From NCBI GenBank assembly GCA_018398815.1, contig CM031601.1, positions 36,494,009 through 36,558,008 on the forward strand: a stretch of DNA of 64,000 nucleotides, written 5' to 3'. Shown piece after piece: positions 34,401 through 47,997 of this stretch (positions within the stretch are counted from its first letter, which is position 1; each line of letters begins with the position of its first letter). The notes beneath the pieces were generated by a model. The model had not been told where the DNA came from. It ran no database searches and saw only the letters and a program-made list of their open reading frames with translations. The position numbers and the translations under genes were made by a program. This stretch comes from Conus ventricosus. Its lineage: Eukaryota > Mollusca > Gastropoda > Neogastropoda > Conidae.

Positions 34401-36667
34401 TACTTCTATTCTCGCCCCAGACGACTTTTGAAGCACCTTTTGGCGTGGCCGTTTTTGGGGGGAATTAGGAAACGCCGAAATTTTTCTCGTTTAGCGCGCC
34501 CCCTGTTTTTTCTCCCTTTCAACAAAGGGTTTTTAAAAAGGCCCTCAGGGGCTTTCAATCTTGATGGCTGAGAGAAGTAATTTTAAACTGCCGTGCGCGA
34601 AAACCTGAAGGGGATTTGGCTGTTTTCCCCCACCAAAAACCTCAGAGATTAGGGCATGGGCGTCTTTTGTGGCATAGCTTTTTATTGCCCCAAAATTAGG
34701 GGCGGTTAGTGCCCCATATTGGCGGTTCCCCCGGCAAACCCTTTATCCAATTTTTGCTTGCGCCCACTTTTTCGTTGCGCGATGATGGGTCTAGGGGCAT
34801 CGAATAAGTGTTGGCCCCAAAACCCTTTTCCCCACACGCTCCGGGTTTTTCTCGCTCCCCCCAGGGGGGGGTAAAACCCGGTGAGGCCCCCCTTCCCGGG
34901 AGTGGCTCTCTGAATTTGTGAGCCCGGTATAGTATGTGTAATTAAAAGGAATTTTTATTCTTAAAATGTTTAAACTAACATACTTACCGTGGGGTCCCCG
35001 CAGAGGCCCTCCCCACCTCCCCGCCTTCCTGGTTTCCCTCAGGGGTTCTCAGTCAGGGTTTTTATTTTACCTCAGAAAGAGGATGGTTCTGGCATGCGCA
35101 AGCACAGGCCCCCTTTTGGGTTTGTTGTCCCTACGGATTTTTTTGTATACGGGCAGGGGGTAGCAAATTGCTGCCGCTTTTTGCAATTTGTGGCCCCGGG
35201 AAATTTGTTAGATTAAAGTAAATTTTTGAAAAAAAATTTCCTATAAACCAATACAAAAAGGGGGTTTTAGAAAAAGGGAAAACATCCCGTTGAAATTTAC
35301 TAAAAATTTCCACAAAAGAATTTAAAAATCCCCTTTTCACTAGGAAAAATGTATTTTCCCCTTTTTTTTTTCATTAGAAAGGCATTGACCCAAATTTTGG
35401 GATTCAAAAATTCTAAACAAACTAAGATCAAAAGGTATTTTAGGCCTTTATTTTATAAAATATAAAGGTTTTTTAAAACCCCCCGGGCCCACCGAAGATT
35501 TTTTGCATATGATAATGAGAAAAACCCGCCAAGAGAGGTTTAAATCCCCAACACATACACCTTGTAAAAAAACCCCAAAAAGAAAATTTGTTTTAACTTA
35601 TCATTTAGGGAAAAATAATGAAAAAAAATTCCCCAGACATTTACTCCCTCCAAAAAACCGCCCTTTCCCCCCCCATATAGTGAACTGGTAACCCAAAAAA
35701 AAAAACAAAAAAGAACAGAAATAATGTACTTTTGGGATTCTCAGTGCAAAACAATTTCCCTAAATTCACCCGTACCCCAGAACCCTCATGGAAATTGGAG
35801 CACAGGTGAAATTTTTCCAAAATCTAAACAAAGTAATGAAACCTTCCCAAAAAAAAATAAAGTCATTCGGGTTGGGATCCAATTTTAATTTTTTTATGTG
35901 AAGCAAAAAAAAAACCCAAACCCCAAACTTTTAACAATTTTTTTTTTAAAATGAAGGACCATACAAGAAGATTTGTCTTCTAACTACCGAGGGGGAAAAA
36001 AAAAAAAAAAAACGATTACTGAATACTGGGCTTTAGATTGTGGGTGAATTCAACAAAAAGGTGTTTTGCCCCAATTTCACTGGCAACCCCCCCAAAAAAC
36101 CCCCAAAACTGTGGGGATGATTTTACCCCAAAGCCCGGGGGCCCCCCTTTGCTTTTTGATAAAAAAGGGGTTTTTTTTTCAGGCCCGAGTTTTTTGTTAT
36201 CCTTTTCTGGCTTGCTTTTGTGCAGAAATAAATTTGTTTTTGTTAAAAAATCTGGCCCAAAAACTTTTAAATCAAAAAATAAAGGGGATGTCCTACAGGC
36301 AAATCGTTTGGGGCACAAACCCCCTGATGACCCCGGTTTTTTGGCTATCCCAAAAAAAGGGAAAAATTTTTGGGGGGGGGTTATTCTTGTAGCCCAAACC
36401 CCCCAAATTAAAAATTAAAGAATCCTTCAAGTTTTTTTTTTTTTGAATTTTTTTTTGGGGTTGGGCCCCGCAGAAAGGGTAATTTGAATCGTCCATTATC
36501 CATCTTTTCCCTAAATTTATTTTTTGGGAAAAAATTTCCCCCCCTCCCAAAAACCGGGCCAACCCCCCCGATTTTATTCATAAAGGGTCAAGTTGACGTC
36601 CAAAACGCTTGCGTCAAAACTTCTTCAAAAGTGGAGCCCCCCAAATACGCTCTCTTTTTTCAATTCC
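28556..36667. other. Smeared consensus, GC-rich at 30.3-34.6 kb, no supportable genes
   Basis: Nearly every short run is expanded (CCCC, GGGG, TTTT, AAAA blocks), most strongly at 30,290-34,560 where the sequence is GC-rich. ORFs of 100-270 codons overlap on both strands and consist mainly of Gly/Pro/Phe/Lys/Arg, as expected from homopolymers. The same texture at 36,668-39,836 is provably a distorted copy of cleaner sequence, so I infer an error-prone consensus here too. 34,960-36,660 is AT-rich with the same texture. Real features may exist but cannot be read. Confidence 0.6.
31366..31413. repeat. Run of 48 C
   Basis: Forty-eight uninterrupted C residues inside the smeared region. An artefact of read or consensus is likely. 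Confidence 0.95.
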
Positions 36668-39246
36668 CTTCAAAAATGAAAATTTTGCAATTTCATAGTT
36701 TCTTGATCCCCCATTTTTTCCCGAAAATCTTCGCCCAAAAAAAAAACCGAACTTTGAAAAATTCCCCAGAAACGAAACTACTCCACCAAAAATCATCAAA
36801 AAAAACCAAACCCAATACCGGAAGGAAATCCCTTTTGGGCGCAATTGCATTCTGGGATATGCGATGGTAAACGAAAATTTTGGGCCCAGTATTCAGCGGT
36901 GATTTCGGTCGATTTCCCGGGATTCAGAAAGAAGGAAAAATTGCGGTCGATCTCGGTCGATCCGGTAAAGGGTTGGGTTTTTTGTGAAAAACAATTTCCG
37001 ACTAAAGGTTTTTTTTAAAGCCTACTCTAAACAAAGACCCTATACAGATGGGAATCCCAAAAGGGGGGTAATAGCCCCGATCCTTTTCAACTTTTGGGTT
37101 TAAAGATCTTCCCAAAAAGGGGTTTAAACAATGTCGACTGTCAAAATGCAGATGATTTTTTGCATAGGATGAAAGTTACTCCCAAAAAAAACTTCACCAT
37201 TAGGGTCAATTAACTACATTTAAAAAAAAATTTTTCAAAAAGAACTAGGGCAAAAACAGCAAATACATGAATTTAAACAAGGACTAAAAACCCCCTCGCA
37301 TTGAAAAAACGCTTAAATTGGGTTTTCTTCAACCCCGGGGGGGTATGATCCCAAACCCTATCCTCTTTTCAAATAAAAGGGAAAGCCCCCTTGAATAAAA
37401 AAAAAGTTGTTTTAAATTTTTAGGGGTAAGCCCGACTTCTAAAGGGAAATTGGGAAATACCCCTTTGGGGAAAAAATTCCCGGGCAAAAGCCAGGGAAAA
37501 AGGGTTGAATTTAAATTTAAAAAAGAAAAAGTCACAGTCGTTGGGGGAAAAAATAGGTACTTATTCATTTTGCAACGGGACTTGTTTAGATCAAAATTAT
37601 CTTATGTCAGGGGAAATTTTTTTTCGCTCCAAAAAATTTTGATAACAAGATGCAAAGCATCGATAAAAGGGGGAAAAAAAATTTTAAGATTCTCTCGGTG
37701 TCCCTTCCATGGGCCCCAAAACTAAAACCCCACCAAAAAAGGGAATTTTTCCTTTTTTCTGGGAAAAAAATAAACTTCTTCAACAAAATTTATATTAAGG
37801 GGGTCATTCAAAGCCCAAATTTTTGTGCAAAGGAAAAGGGTTTTAAAAAAACAGATATACATTTTTTCCCAAAACGAGCCGGGGGGTTTTTACTCTGTAA
37901 AAAAATATAGGTTCCCATCGTCCCAGGGTTTTTACAGAGGGTGGTTTGGGAACCCCCAAAAAGTAGTCCTCAAAGAGTTCCGTTTTTTCCCCAGGGGGCT
38001 TGTAAAGGCTAATTTTCATATTTAAATTTTACAGATTTTAAAGGAAAAAATTTATGGGACCCTGCTTGGGCCCAAAATATGTCAAGGCACATATAAATGG
38101 GAAAATTTTATAAAACCCTCTTTAAAATTTTATTTCAGGCCGGGTTTTTACTTGAAAACCCTTATCAGGTGTTGCCTTTATTATTTCCCTCATTAAAAGA
38201 GATAAATCGATCCCATTGGGAAAAAAATTTTTCTGTATTCACAGCAGAGCAATTGTCAAATTTTTATGGCAGAACTATCTTTTGGGTTTTTTCCCCCCCT
38301 TGGGTATTTCCAAAAAAATTTTTTGTGTCGATTCAAAAAACTGTTTACAAGCCTTTAAAAAAACTCAAACAAGATGAGAGGAAAATAAAAGATATACCAA
38401 ATTTTTTTATTTTTTATCCCCTTTTTGTGGTTTTTTAATTTACTTTTGTTTGGGTTCCAATCAATTTTTGGTTTTGCACAAATGAAAGGGTTGATCGGGG
38501 GGAGCCAAAAAAAAGTGCAGCGAAAGAAAAAGCTCTACAAAAAAAAATATTCCTTTATCCTTGAAAGAAAAAACAAACCTTTTTGGGAAAGCATTTATGG
38601 GGTTTTGGGGGATACCCAAGAAAAAGAGTGTCCAAACATAATAAAAGGGCAACAAGGGAAAAAAATTTTTTAAAGGGGCTTGAAAACCCTAAAAAGGGAC
38701 ACAATCTCCATCAGGGAAAGGATTTTGAAAAGTTTGATCTTTTGTCGGGCTTGAGGCTTTCAAAACAAAAAATTGTAAAAAAGGGCCTTTCCCTTTGTGG
38801 GCCAAAATATTTCAAACCCTTCCCTGTATCTTTCTTTGCGAAATATAAAATATTTTTACCTACTTGGTTTTTTAAAATTTGAAACCCCTCAAACGCGAAT
38901 TTTTTTTGACTTTTTTTGGAAAAGAAGCGAAGGGTATAGAAGTTGTTAGGGCAATTGTTAAGGTCCCGTTGGGCATTTATTTTATTTTTGAGTTATTTGT
39001 TGGTTTTAATTTTCTTATCATTTCCCTGCTTAAAAATTTTTTTTTCCCTTTTCAAATGTTTTAGATATGAATCCCGGCTAAAATAGTTTACTGTAAAAGT
39101 GGTAGATTAGGATGGGGTTAAAGTGTGGTCACTTTTTTGGGATCTATTAAATTTAAAAAGGGCTATGCATGCAAAATTAGCATATACAATCCCTCCCCTC
39201 CCTTCCTTTTCATGACATTTTAAAAACAACACACCCCCGTATGCCC

Positions 39247-39277
<31 letters not shown>

Positions 39278-39836
39278 ACACACACACACCACGGCCAAAA
39301 CACACACCGGCCCTTTTTTCATGCGTTTTTTTGTTTTTCTTTTTTTTGTTTTTTGCCTGTTCGTTTTTCCTTGTTTTTGGGCCCAAGATCAATTTTTAAA
39401 ATGGATAGACATTAAATTAAAGAAAAGAACGGGAAAACCCCCGCTGCCTTCCCCTGCCGCCCCGCTCAAAACACCACCAACACACAACCCCACACACACA
39501 CACAACACAAAACACACACACCCTCCGGGGGGTTCAACCTTGCCGGGGTTTGGAGGGGTTGCGGGTCCTGTGACCTTAGGGGTTTTTCTGGGGGGGGGCA
39601 TCAATACTTGGAGAAAAGGCTGGTTTTTTTTTCCCAAAATTTCTTCTAGGGCCCGAGAAGTCAAGATGTCGTCTGGGCCTTTGGGGTAAATTGGGGAAGG
39701 GGTTGAGGGCCCCTGGTAGGGCTTTCCCGTCAGATAGGTAAGGGTGAGGATCCGACTAAGAGTAAACCCGGGCCTTTTTCTTTTTCCTTTTTCTTTCCTC
39801 TTTATTTGGCCAAATACCTCTTCTTCATCAATTTAA
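36668..39836 (+). repeat. Tandem duplicate unit 1 (smeared version)
   Basis: Collinear with 39,837-42,861. Both begin CTTCAAAAATG and share CAGCG..., GCGGTCGATCTCGGTCGATC, GCCTACTC, CAGTCGT and many further landmarks. Both end inside the first ~320 bp of the same retrotransposon 5' UTR. The period is about 3,169 bp. Unit 1 shows the same bases smeared into homopolymers. No gene is recognised in the shared part. Confidence 0.8.
39244..39263. repeat. Run of 20 C preceding (AC)n
   Basis: Twenty C followed by (AC)n. The equivalent place in unit 2 (about 42,276-42,308) instead reads as a C run, AGTTTT, a G run and another C run. Confidence 0.9.
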
Positions 39837-39842
39837 CTTCAA
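39521..39842 (+). mobile_element. I/Nimb-like retrotransposon 5' end, copy C (truncated at duplication junction)
   Basis: CCCTCCGGGG directly follows (AC)n and is collinear with the first ~320 bp of copies A, B and D. It stops at CTTCAA (39,837-39,842), where unit 2 of the tandem duplication begins. Its 5' flank is homologous to that of copy D, so C and D are one insertion seen twice. Confidence 0.8.
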
Positions 39843-42800
39843 AAATGATTTCTGCAAGTTGCATAGTGACTTGGAACGCCATTTATTTCCAAGAAAATCT
39901 TAGCGAAAAAGCCGAACTTTGAAAATTACACAGCCAGCGAAAAATACTCCACCAAATCTCATGCAACAAAAACAAACCGAAGTACCGGAAGACTCTTCTG
40001 TCGTCAATGCATCCAGCTGGATAGCTATGGTGAAGCGAAAGTCTTTGGACCGAGTATTCAGCGTCTATCGCGTCGATACCGTATTCAGAAAAGGAAATCT
40101 CGCGGTCGATCTCGGTCGATCCGGTATGCATTGGGTTTAAGTGAAATAAGTACAGACTTAGGTTTGTAATGCCTACTCAATCAAAGACATATACATAGTA
40201 AATCCCACAAGTAGGTTAGATAGCCTGATCCTTTCAACATTTTGAACATGAGCGTCCAAATGTCTCAAACAATTGTCGAGCTAGACAATAGTGCAAGATA
40301 TTTTCATATGGATGTAAGTTACTCTAAAAAAGCTACCACCGATTAGATTCAAAATAACTACTTAAAAAATATTCAAAAATGAACTAGACAAATCAGCGAA
40401 ATACATGATTGAAAACACTAACCATCTCGCATGAAAAATCGCATATGTTCTCTCAAACTTCGTCGGCTAATGATCCTAAACGCTCTATCCTCTTTCAAAT
40501 AAATGGAAATGCCCGATTGAAATATAAAAAAGTTTGTTTAAATTTCTGGATTAGCCTGACTTCTAACTGATTTGGAACTACCAATTTTGGAAAATAATCC
40601 TGACAAAAGCCCAGAATAGGATTGAATTTATTTAAATGATATAGTCACAGTCGTCTGGGGACAAGATAGTAAGCTTTATTCATTCGGCAAAACGGGCACT
40701 TGTGAGATCAAAATATCTATGCTCTGGAAGATAGCTGTTTCACTCCAAATTTTGATAACCAATCGCAAAGCATCGAAGCAAAGCTTATAAGATAGCTCTC
40801 GTGACCGTGGTCCATGCCTCAACACTAAATACCTACTATGAATCGGAATTGTTGCCATTTTCTGAAAATAATGAAACTTGCTTCAGCAAAATATATATTA
40901 AGGAGGCATTCACCGCCAAAATTCATGTATCAAGGGAAACTGGTTTTAAATCAGAGTTACAGTTTCCAAAGCGAGCACGGGTTTGACTCTGGAAAAGAAC
41001 TATAGGCTCCTATACTCCCATTATTTACATTGCTGGGTTGAACCCCAAACAGTAGCTCCTCATAACGATTACATAATTTCCTCAATGGGAGCTTAGTAAG
41101 GCTAAGTACGATATTAATTATACAGTTTTAAGATATGTGAGGACCAATGCTGCCATACATAGTCAAGAGCACAGATAAATGAATATTATATAAACCATCT
41201 TAAAATATATACAGACGGTCTCTACTTGAAAACCAAATTAGCAGTGTTGCATTCATTATTCCATCATAAAGTAGATAAATCGTATCACTTTGGGATTAAT
41301 TCTCTGTATTCACACAGAGCTATTTGTCATTATTATGGGCACTGAACTATCTTCTGGTTTTCCCATATTCAAAATCCAATATTCAATGGAGTTTTGTCGA
41401 TTCAAAATCTGTCGTACATATCTTAAAATAGTCTCAAACAAGTGATGAGGATAAATGTATCAGAGAGTATACCATTTAATTCATTTGTAGTCTTTAACGT
41501 GTTCTTCTTAAGACTTTTGTTGATTCCATCACATTTGTGGTTTACTGCAAATGAAAGGTTGATCGGTTGAACCAAAAATAGTGCAGACGAAAGAAACAAG
41601 CCCTACAAAAAAATATATTCCTTTAGTTATCCTTAATGAAATTACAGCCTTTGATAAACTTCAGGATCGGTGATACGTAACAAAAAAAGTGTGCCAAACA
41701 ATTAAAGACATCAAGGGAAATTTCCTTTAGACTTGTAATACAGAAAACGACACAATCCCATCAGAACGGATTGTGAAATGCGATCTGTGAACCTCGACGT
41801 GATCAAACTAAACAAAATTTTGTAAAAATTCACTTGCATTGTGGCCAAAAATTACACCAGTCCAGGGCCATCCTTCTTTGCAGAGAATATTAATGATATT
41901 TACCTACTTGTATTAAGTTTGAAACCAGTCAATCGCAATTTTTGTGACATTTTGGGGAACGAATCGAAGCTATAGAAGGTTTAGTGCAATTGTTAAAGCC
42001 ATGGACCATGTACTTGATTCTTGAGTTATTTGTTGGTTTTATTCTCTTATCTTCGTTGCTTTATTAGTTTTTTGTTGCGTAACATATGTGGCAGATATGT
42101 ATCGCAGGCTAAAGGATTTACCTGTAATGGCTGTAGATAGGAGGGTTAAGTGAATGTCACTTTTGGTATCTCATTAAGTAAAGAGACTATGCATGCAAAT
42201 AATAGCATACTACACTTCCCCCTTCCCACCCATACGCTTTTCTAGGACATTTTAAAAACAACACACACATTTATGCACCCCCCCCCAGTTTTGGGGGGGG
42301 TTCCCCCCACACACTCTCACACACCCACACACCACACACATCGACCTACACACACAACCGCCATGTTAACCATGCGTTTTTTTGTTGTGTCTGTGGGTGG
42401 GTGGTTGCCTGGACGTTTGGCTCTTTTTTTTGTCTAAGATCACTGTATATGATAGACATTAAATGTAAGTGAACGATCGTACACTGCTCGCTCGCTCGCA
42501 ATCGCTCGCTCACACCACACACACACACACACACCACACACACTCAGCACACACACACACACACAAACCTCCTGGTTTTGCGTACTTGCCGTGGTCGGAG
42601 GGCTTGCTGTCCGGTTGATCCCTTAGTTGTGGCGGGGGCATCAATACGTGGAGAAGGCTGGTTTTTTTTTTTCCATTTGCTTCAGCCTGAGAAGTCAAAT
42701 GCTGTCTGCCTTAGCGTAACGTGGTAAGGAGTTTGATCCCCGGTAGCTTCCATGTCAGTTAGCCAAGGGTGAGGATCCTGACTAAGATAACCCACTTGCG

Positions 42801-42861
42801 CTTTTCCCTCTTTTCTGCCTCTCTTATTTGGCACCTGTTCTTTTCTTCGTCTACCCTTCAA
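39837..42861 (+). repeat. Tandem duplicate unit 2 (cleaner version)
   Basis: Second copy of 36,668-39,836, about 3.0 kb, extending into the 5' UTR of copy D as far as CTTCAA at 42,856-42,861. It is AT-rich. Open frames are short and none is recognised. It contains GGTCGATCTCGGTCGATCCG at about 40,104-40,123. Confidence 0.8.
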
Positions 42862-45800
42862 GTCTTCATTTTTCCCAATCCTTTTCGCTCTGTGGTCTCC
42901 TTAAGATCCGACGTGTTGCCGTGCGGTCGACGCATGTCGTGGGGAATGAGATCCTGTGATTGAGAGGCCACGCTCCCCTCTTCACTTCACTTTGATCGAC
43001 CTCTCCTAACAGGAGTACACTTTGCCCGGGTGACTAATCGGCTCCCCGTCTGGCGGGTCTAACTACAGTCCCCCTACTGGCCAAGTAAACACCGGCAGTC
43101 CTCAGCCTCTGTTCTCGGGAGTTGAGCATGATCAGGGATAGTTTGGTGTTTCTGTTGTCGTAATCTCTCCCCACCTGGAAGTTCAAGACTTTGTTTCTTG
43201 CCCCTGGGACCCTTATTGGACTCCAAGTGGGTGGTAAGAAAATCTATTAAATCATATATCTCTTTCTAAAACAATCCCCCCCAGAAGAAGAAAACAGCAC
43301 CCCAATTTAAGGGAAAGTTTTCTGACACGATTCGTTACAGTATACACAGAGACAGTTTCTGGGCGTTCCTGGCATCGTATGAAGACTAGAAGAAAACCCC
43401 TTTCACTCTGAACCTTTTCGATCCAAAGGTTTTCTAGTTTAGCAGTACCCTCAATCCTAAAACTTCGAAAAAATGCTTTTGGCCCCCCCCCTTATGTCAT
43501 TGTAATCAAAGAAAAAATCTGAACAGCTATAAAGCAACAAACGTTCCAAATCAGGTAACTCCCCACAAAAATTTGAATCGCTATTATTCGCTGCCGATTT
43601 TTCGGTTATTCAAGCAGAAATTAAACGAGCGTGTCCCCGTGACGTGTGCGCAGTGACTAAAGAAAGTTCAGAGAGAGGGCCCCCTACACCTCGTTCTGAC
43701 TCTGCAACCCTTGCTGCCTCCTCATCAAAGGGTTTTTACCTGAATTTCGTGGTCAATGTATTGCCTCCCATTGAGTGCTTCAGGTGCCGAGAGGTTGGCC
43801 TGTCAGACCGCTGTTCTCTTGGGTGGAACTACAACCCTTAGGCCGTTCATTCAGCACATTTCTAACTCTGGCACCATACCTCCTCATTCACAATCTTCCG
43901 CTTATCAAAATCTGCTATCCTTTACGCGATCAAAACAAATAGAAGAGCTCGTTTTGTTATCCCGAAACTTTTGGTAGTCCTCCCGACTGCTCTTCCTAGC
44001 TTCCTTATAAGTCCCCACTTTCCTACTCGTCTGTCTCTGCCAAACGATGAACATCTTCTTTTCGAAAACATTAAAGTATGATCCTCAATGCTGTTGGCAT
44101 CCTCCTACTCCCTACCCAAAGTAATCCCCTGTAACAAAAAAAAATCAGCCTCCCCCCTCTACTGCCCCATCTACACATCTGCTCGCAATTAAAAAACCAC
44201 ACCCTACCCCGAAATCCTCATCCAACCCGTGCGGCATGAGAGTCAATCCGCGTGAATGGTAGAGTTGAAGAAAAAACCCTTCCAACTCCCAAATCCTGCA
44301 CCATCTTCCCTTTGGCAACAGCCACAGTCGGAACCACATCCATGAAACTAACCAATAAATATACTCCCTGAACAGCAGAGTGATGAAATGACCTATCTAT
44401 CCTTTTCGCCTCTCTGCCATGATATCAATATTCTTTGAAATCTGGTCTGTATCAAAACTTCGAGGAGCTCAGCCTTCTGTGTCACTATATAAAATTTCCC
44501 TGGCATCTTCAGAAACTCAAATCCAAAGCCAAAAACTTTACCCGTCGCTTTATATTATTTCAAACCTCTCAACCTCCACTTGGGACTCGCTGTTCCCTTC
44601 TCCTACACATAACTTGTTGTATATCCTTCGTCTGTCTACCTCCCTTCTCTTGACTCGAGATCCCCTCCCACAAACTTCACTATCTTTCCCTTTTTCTCCA
44701 CCTTCTTCCCTTTTTCGTCAACCTTGTCATGAAAGAACTTCCCTCGACCTTTTTTGCTGTAGTGACTTTCAACCGTCACAATCCTCTTGGTAGCTACTCT
44801 CCAAGTCTGCTAATTAGATGTCCTTTCGTTATATTTTGTTTGTCTGAACTCGAATACTGGCAACTTACCCACTCTTCCACATTTCACTCTTTTAGATTTT
44901 CGGTTGTGACCCCTCGCTTCCTGACTATAGTGTCTTCCTTAGTCTCACAATACCAGTTCCATCTTCTATCAACCACATCATAACTAACCGTCTCTCTCTC
45001 ATGTCCTATAATTTATAAAAGGCAAACTGGTTTTATTTGCACCACTATTTCTAAAATCCAGACAACTGAATTTTTTTTTCAGATCCGACCCAGCTGAATC
45101 ACTGACTAAACATTAGATCAAATGGCCGAAACCTGTATTCTCTTGCTCCGATAAACTCTAATGCCATTACAACCTGTTCATTCAAACCAACAAATTTCCT
45201 TATTAAAATCGCTCAGCGTCGATACAAACGACCTTCGTCCCAACGCTCCGACCCATCAGAAACTCCGTCTAAATCAAACACACTTTAAAATCATAACGTC
45301 TCCCAGAAAGCTTCTGCTCCCAGCTGACAATCAAAAACTTCCAAGAAAATATGTGAACATCATTAAAAAATCATTGAAAAATCATGTCCCATCTGTGAAC
45401 CACTCAAGTTTTCGATTCTTAATAACAAGAAGAAAGCAGTATGCAATCGGATTGCTTCAACCTTGAAAATAATTTCCTCCTTTTCTAAGAAATCAGCCAC
45501 TTTGTCAAAAACAATACCTAAATACTATATCACCCCAACGTTTTAGCAGTCAATAGAAACTACATCTTCCTTCACTTAAACTGCTGAATCTGCCTTACTC
45601 TCTTGCACGAGCCTTCTCTCCATCTATAAATCCATATCAACTCTAAACATCTCCGCATATAGTCTGAACCATCCGCACTTGTGGACTACGTGTTTCTTTC
45701 CTCAGTCTGCAAACCCCATTTTTCCAATTCCCAAACCTAAGATATTTCTAACCCTGCAAACGACCGTCCCATAGATTTGAACCAATTTTTGTAATTGGAT

Positions 45801-47798
45801 AATAATTCAATAGCACACATGTGAAACCAAACCGTTACTTTTGCGAAAAACAGGGGTTCACCTTACATCGGTCTCCATTTTCACCATTTATCTCTATTCT
45901 AACTTCAACGCTTTTTTTGAACAAGACAGCACTTGCAATTTCTTCGACTTGAGAAGCAACGAATACCACCTGGAAGTCGATAAGTCAACTCCACAATCTG
46001 GTTTTCGAGTAACTTCCCTTTTAAGTCCTTAATTTTTGCAGAACGACAGTTCAGACGCTCCTATCTCTCTTTCCAAGAGCAGATTGGTTTCCACAGAGCA
46101 TCTGCTCCTGCCCTCTTTTATATTAAATCAACAAACATGTTAAGCCTTTCACAGTGTCAACAGCCATGTTTGATGAGTGTTGCTGTCTACGCAAACTGTG
46201 CCGTACCCGAGTTCCACCACCCAGCTTTGCGTAATAAAATCCATGTGGCTACATATAACTTTTCACCTTTTCTCCAACAAAGACTCATGTAATTCACTTC
46301 CATAATTTCCTCATTTTTTCCAGATCCTCTGCAATGTTTGATATCTCCCATTCCTCTTTAAAGAAAATTATTTCTGATAGTCAGTTGACCAAAAAATTAA
46401 CGTTCTCAGTCCCATATAATAACCCATATACTCTTCACCCAGAAAGCACTTATATCCGGCGTAGCGAACACCAATGGGGCCTGCTAATAAACTTTGTTGC
46501 ACCTCTACAACCCTTCCGGGCCAAATGGACTAAACGGTGTCTTGTACGTATCCTCACGATACTTCTACCTCAATCTCTGACCCTTCCACCTTCAACTTAG
46601 CTCTGAGACTTCCGCACAACCATTACTATTACCATGCTGTGAACCTCAATCCTACCGCACTGAAACTGTCTTGAATATACATCAACGTTCTCGAAACCAA
46701 AAACACTCCTTCATGTCGTTTTTAACTCCTTCCAAAGATGTGTTAACTACCAAAGTATTCCCCGTTGTCTTCTAATCACCTCACTGCGAATCAGTCTAGA
46801 AACCTATGTTTTTACTTATTTTTCCATTTCCCTCCTTCAACCACCGTGACCTTCTTCTCACCAATTCTTTTGCTCTTGCAGCTTTCGCAATGATCAACCA
46901 GCTCTCTGGTCTACCTGCATTGTATGCTGACTCTGTTTAAAGTCCCATCCTTTCAAAAAATTTTTACGACTTTCCAATTCGAAAATATGGCCTTGCTCCT
47001 TTTGCCCTATTCCCTTCTCCAATACTGTTGGAACATATTCGTTCCGATCTTCCTCTTCATCTGCTGACTTACTGCTCGTTTTGATTTGAAGATAATCTCA
47101 CATTCTTCATAATCGTTCTTGTCGGATTCGCTCACTTTGGATCCATCTAGCTCCGCAACCTTTCACTTCCAATCTTTGCTTTTACTTTTAGCATTAAGCG
47201 ACTTTTACCAACTGACCTGATTGTCCTTCTTGTTGCTCTTACGAAATTTTTTCGTTTAGCCCGACCCACAAGAGATAAACTGTCCAAACTTTATAACACC
47301 GCCAGATTTAAACCAAAATTACGAGTTTGAGAACCTTCTGCATATTGAACACCACAGAAACATTACAAACGCTTTCATTAATCCAAACCTTAAAACTTCC
47401 CTCCCATATACCCCATCAAAATAACTTTCTTTGCACTGCATCACACCGCCATTTCTATTTTACCCATTCTTACATTTTAAATGTGAAAGCCCGTGGTATT
47501 CCATGTCATCCCACTCACTTTGAATCAGTTTCTTTTAGATTTTGACTTGCACATTAACACAAACATTTTACAGCGAGCCCATGTAGATCCGTCAAATTCC
47601 CGCCTATTATCCTTGAGTTTTGATAATTAACATTGTCATCTATGGAAATTATATACGAAGAAATTTTGTTATAGGGATGCTTTCTAGCCATGTCAGTTAG
47701 TGTGATTTAAATTGTTTTTTTTTTTTTTTTAAAGACGGATGATTTAAGTGTACACCCATTGCCCGTTGCTCGCTGCTAAACACATTACTAGCTATAGT
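42568..47798 (+). mobile_element. I/Nimb-like retrotransposon, copy D, full length but riddled with small deletions
   Basis: It is collinear with copy A from the 5' UTR to the tail region but about 0.7 kb shorter through scattered one- to few-base losses, so no ORF survives. Landmarks: the first knuckle CFRCREVGLSDRC at about 43,777, the ORF2 start region near 44,418, an endonuclease DFN-equivalent near 44,765, an RT SILSPA-equivalent near 46,100, an RNase H region 46,950-47,270, and the 3' UTR T run near 47,716. (AC)n lies on both sides. The losses look like consensus errors as much as decay, because some stretches remain very close to A and B. Confidence 0.8.
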
Positions 47799-47997
47799 AC
47801 ACACACACACTAACACACACCTCTCACCACATACTGACTGAAACCAATAGTTGTCAGAGTAACCATTTACTACATACCCCACCACCATCAACCACCACAC
47901 AACTCACACACACACACACACTCACTCTCTCTCCTCTCTTCTCATCTCCTCTTCTCTCTCTCTCTCCCTCTCTCTCTCCTCACACACACACACACAC
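47799..47997. repeat. (AC)n and (TC)n tracts between copies D and E
   Basis: ACACAC then ACTGACTGAAACCAATA, AC-rich DNA, a (TC)n block and (AC)n. The order matches 62,106-62,354 next to fragment F, including TGACTGAAACCAAT. Confidence 0.85.

Noticed and set aside
39521..39842. Copy C as an independent retrotransposon insertion
   Set aside because: Its 5' flank is homologous to that of copy D and it ends at the duplication junction, so it is the same insertion seen twice.
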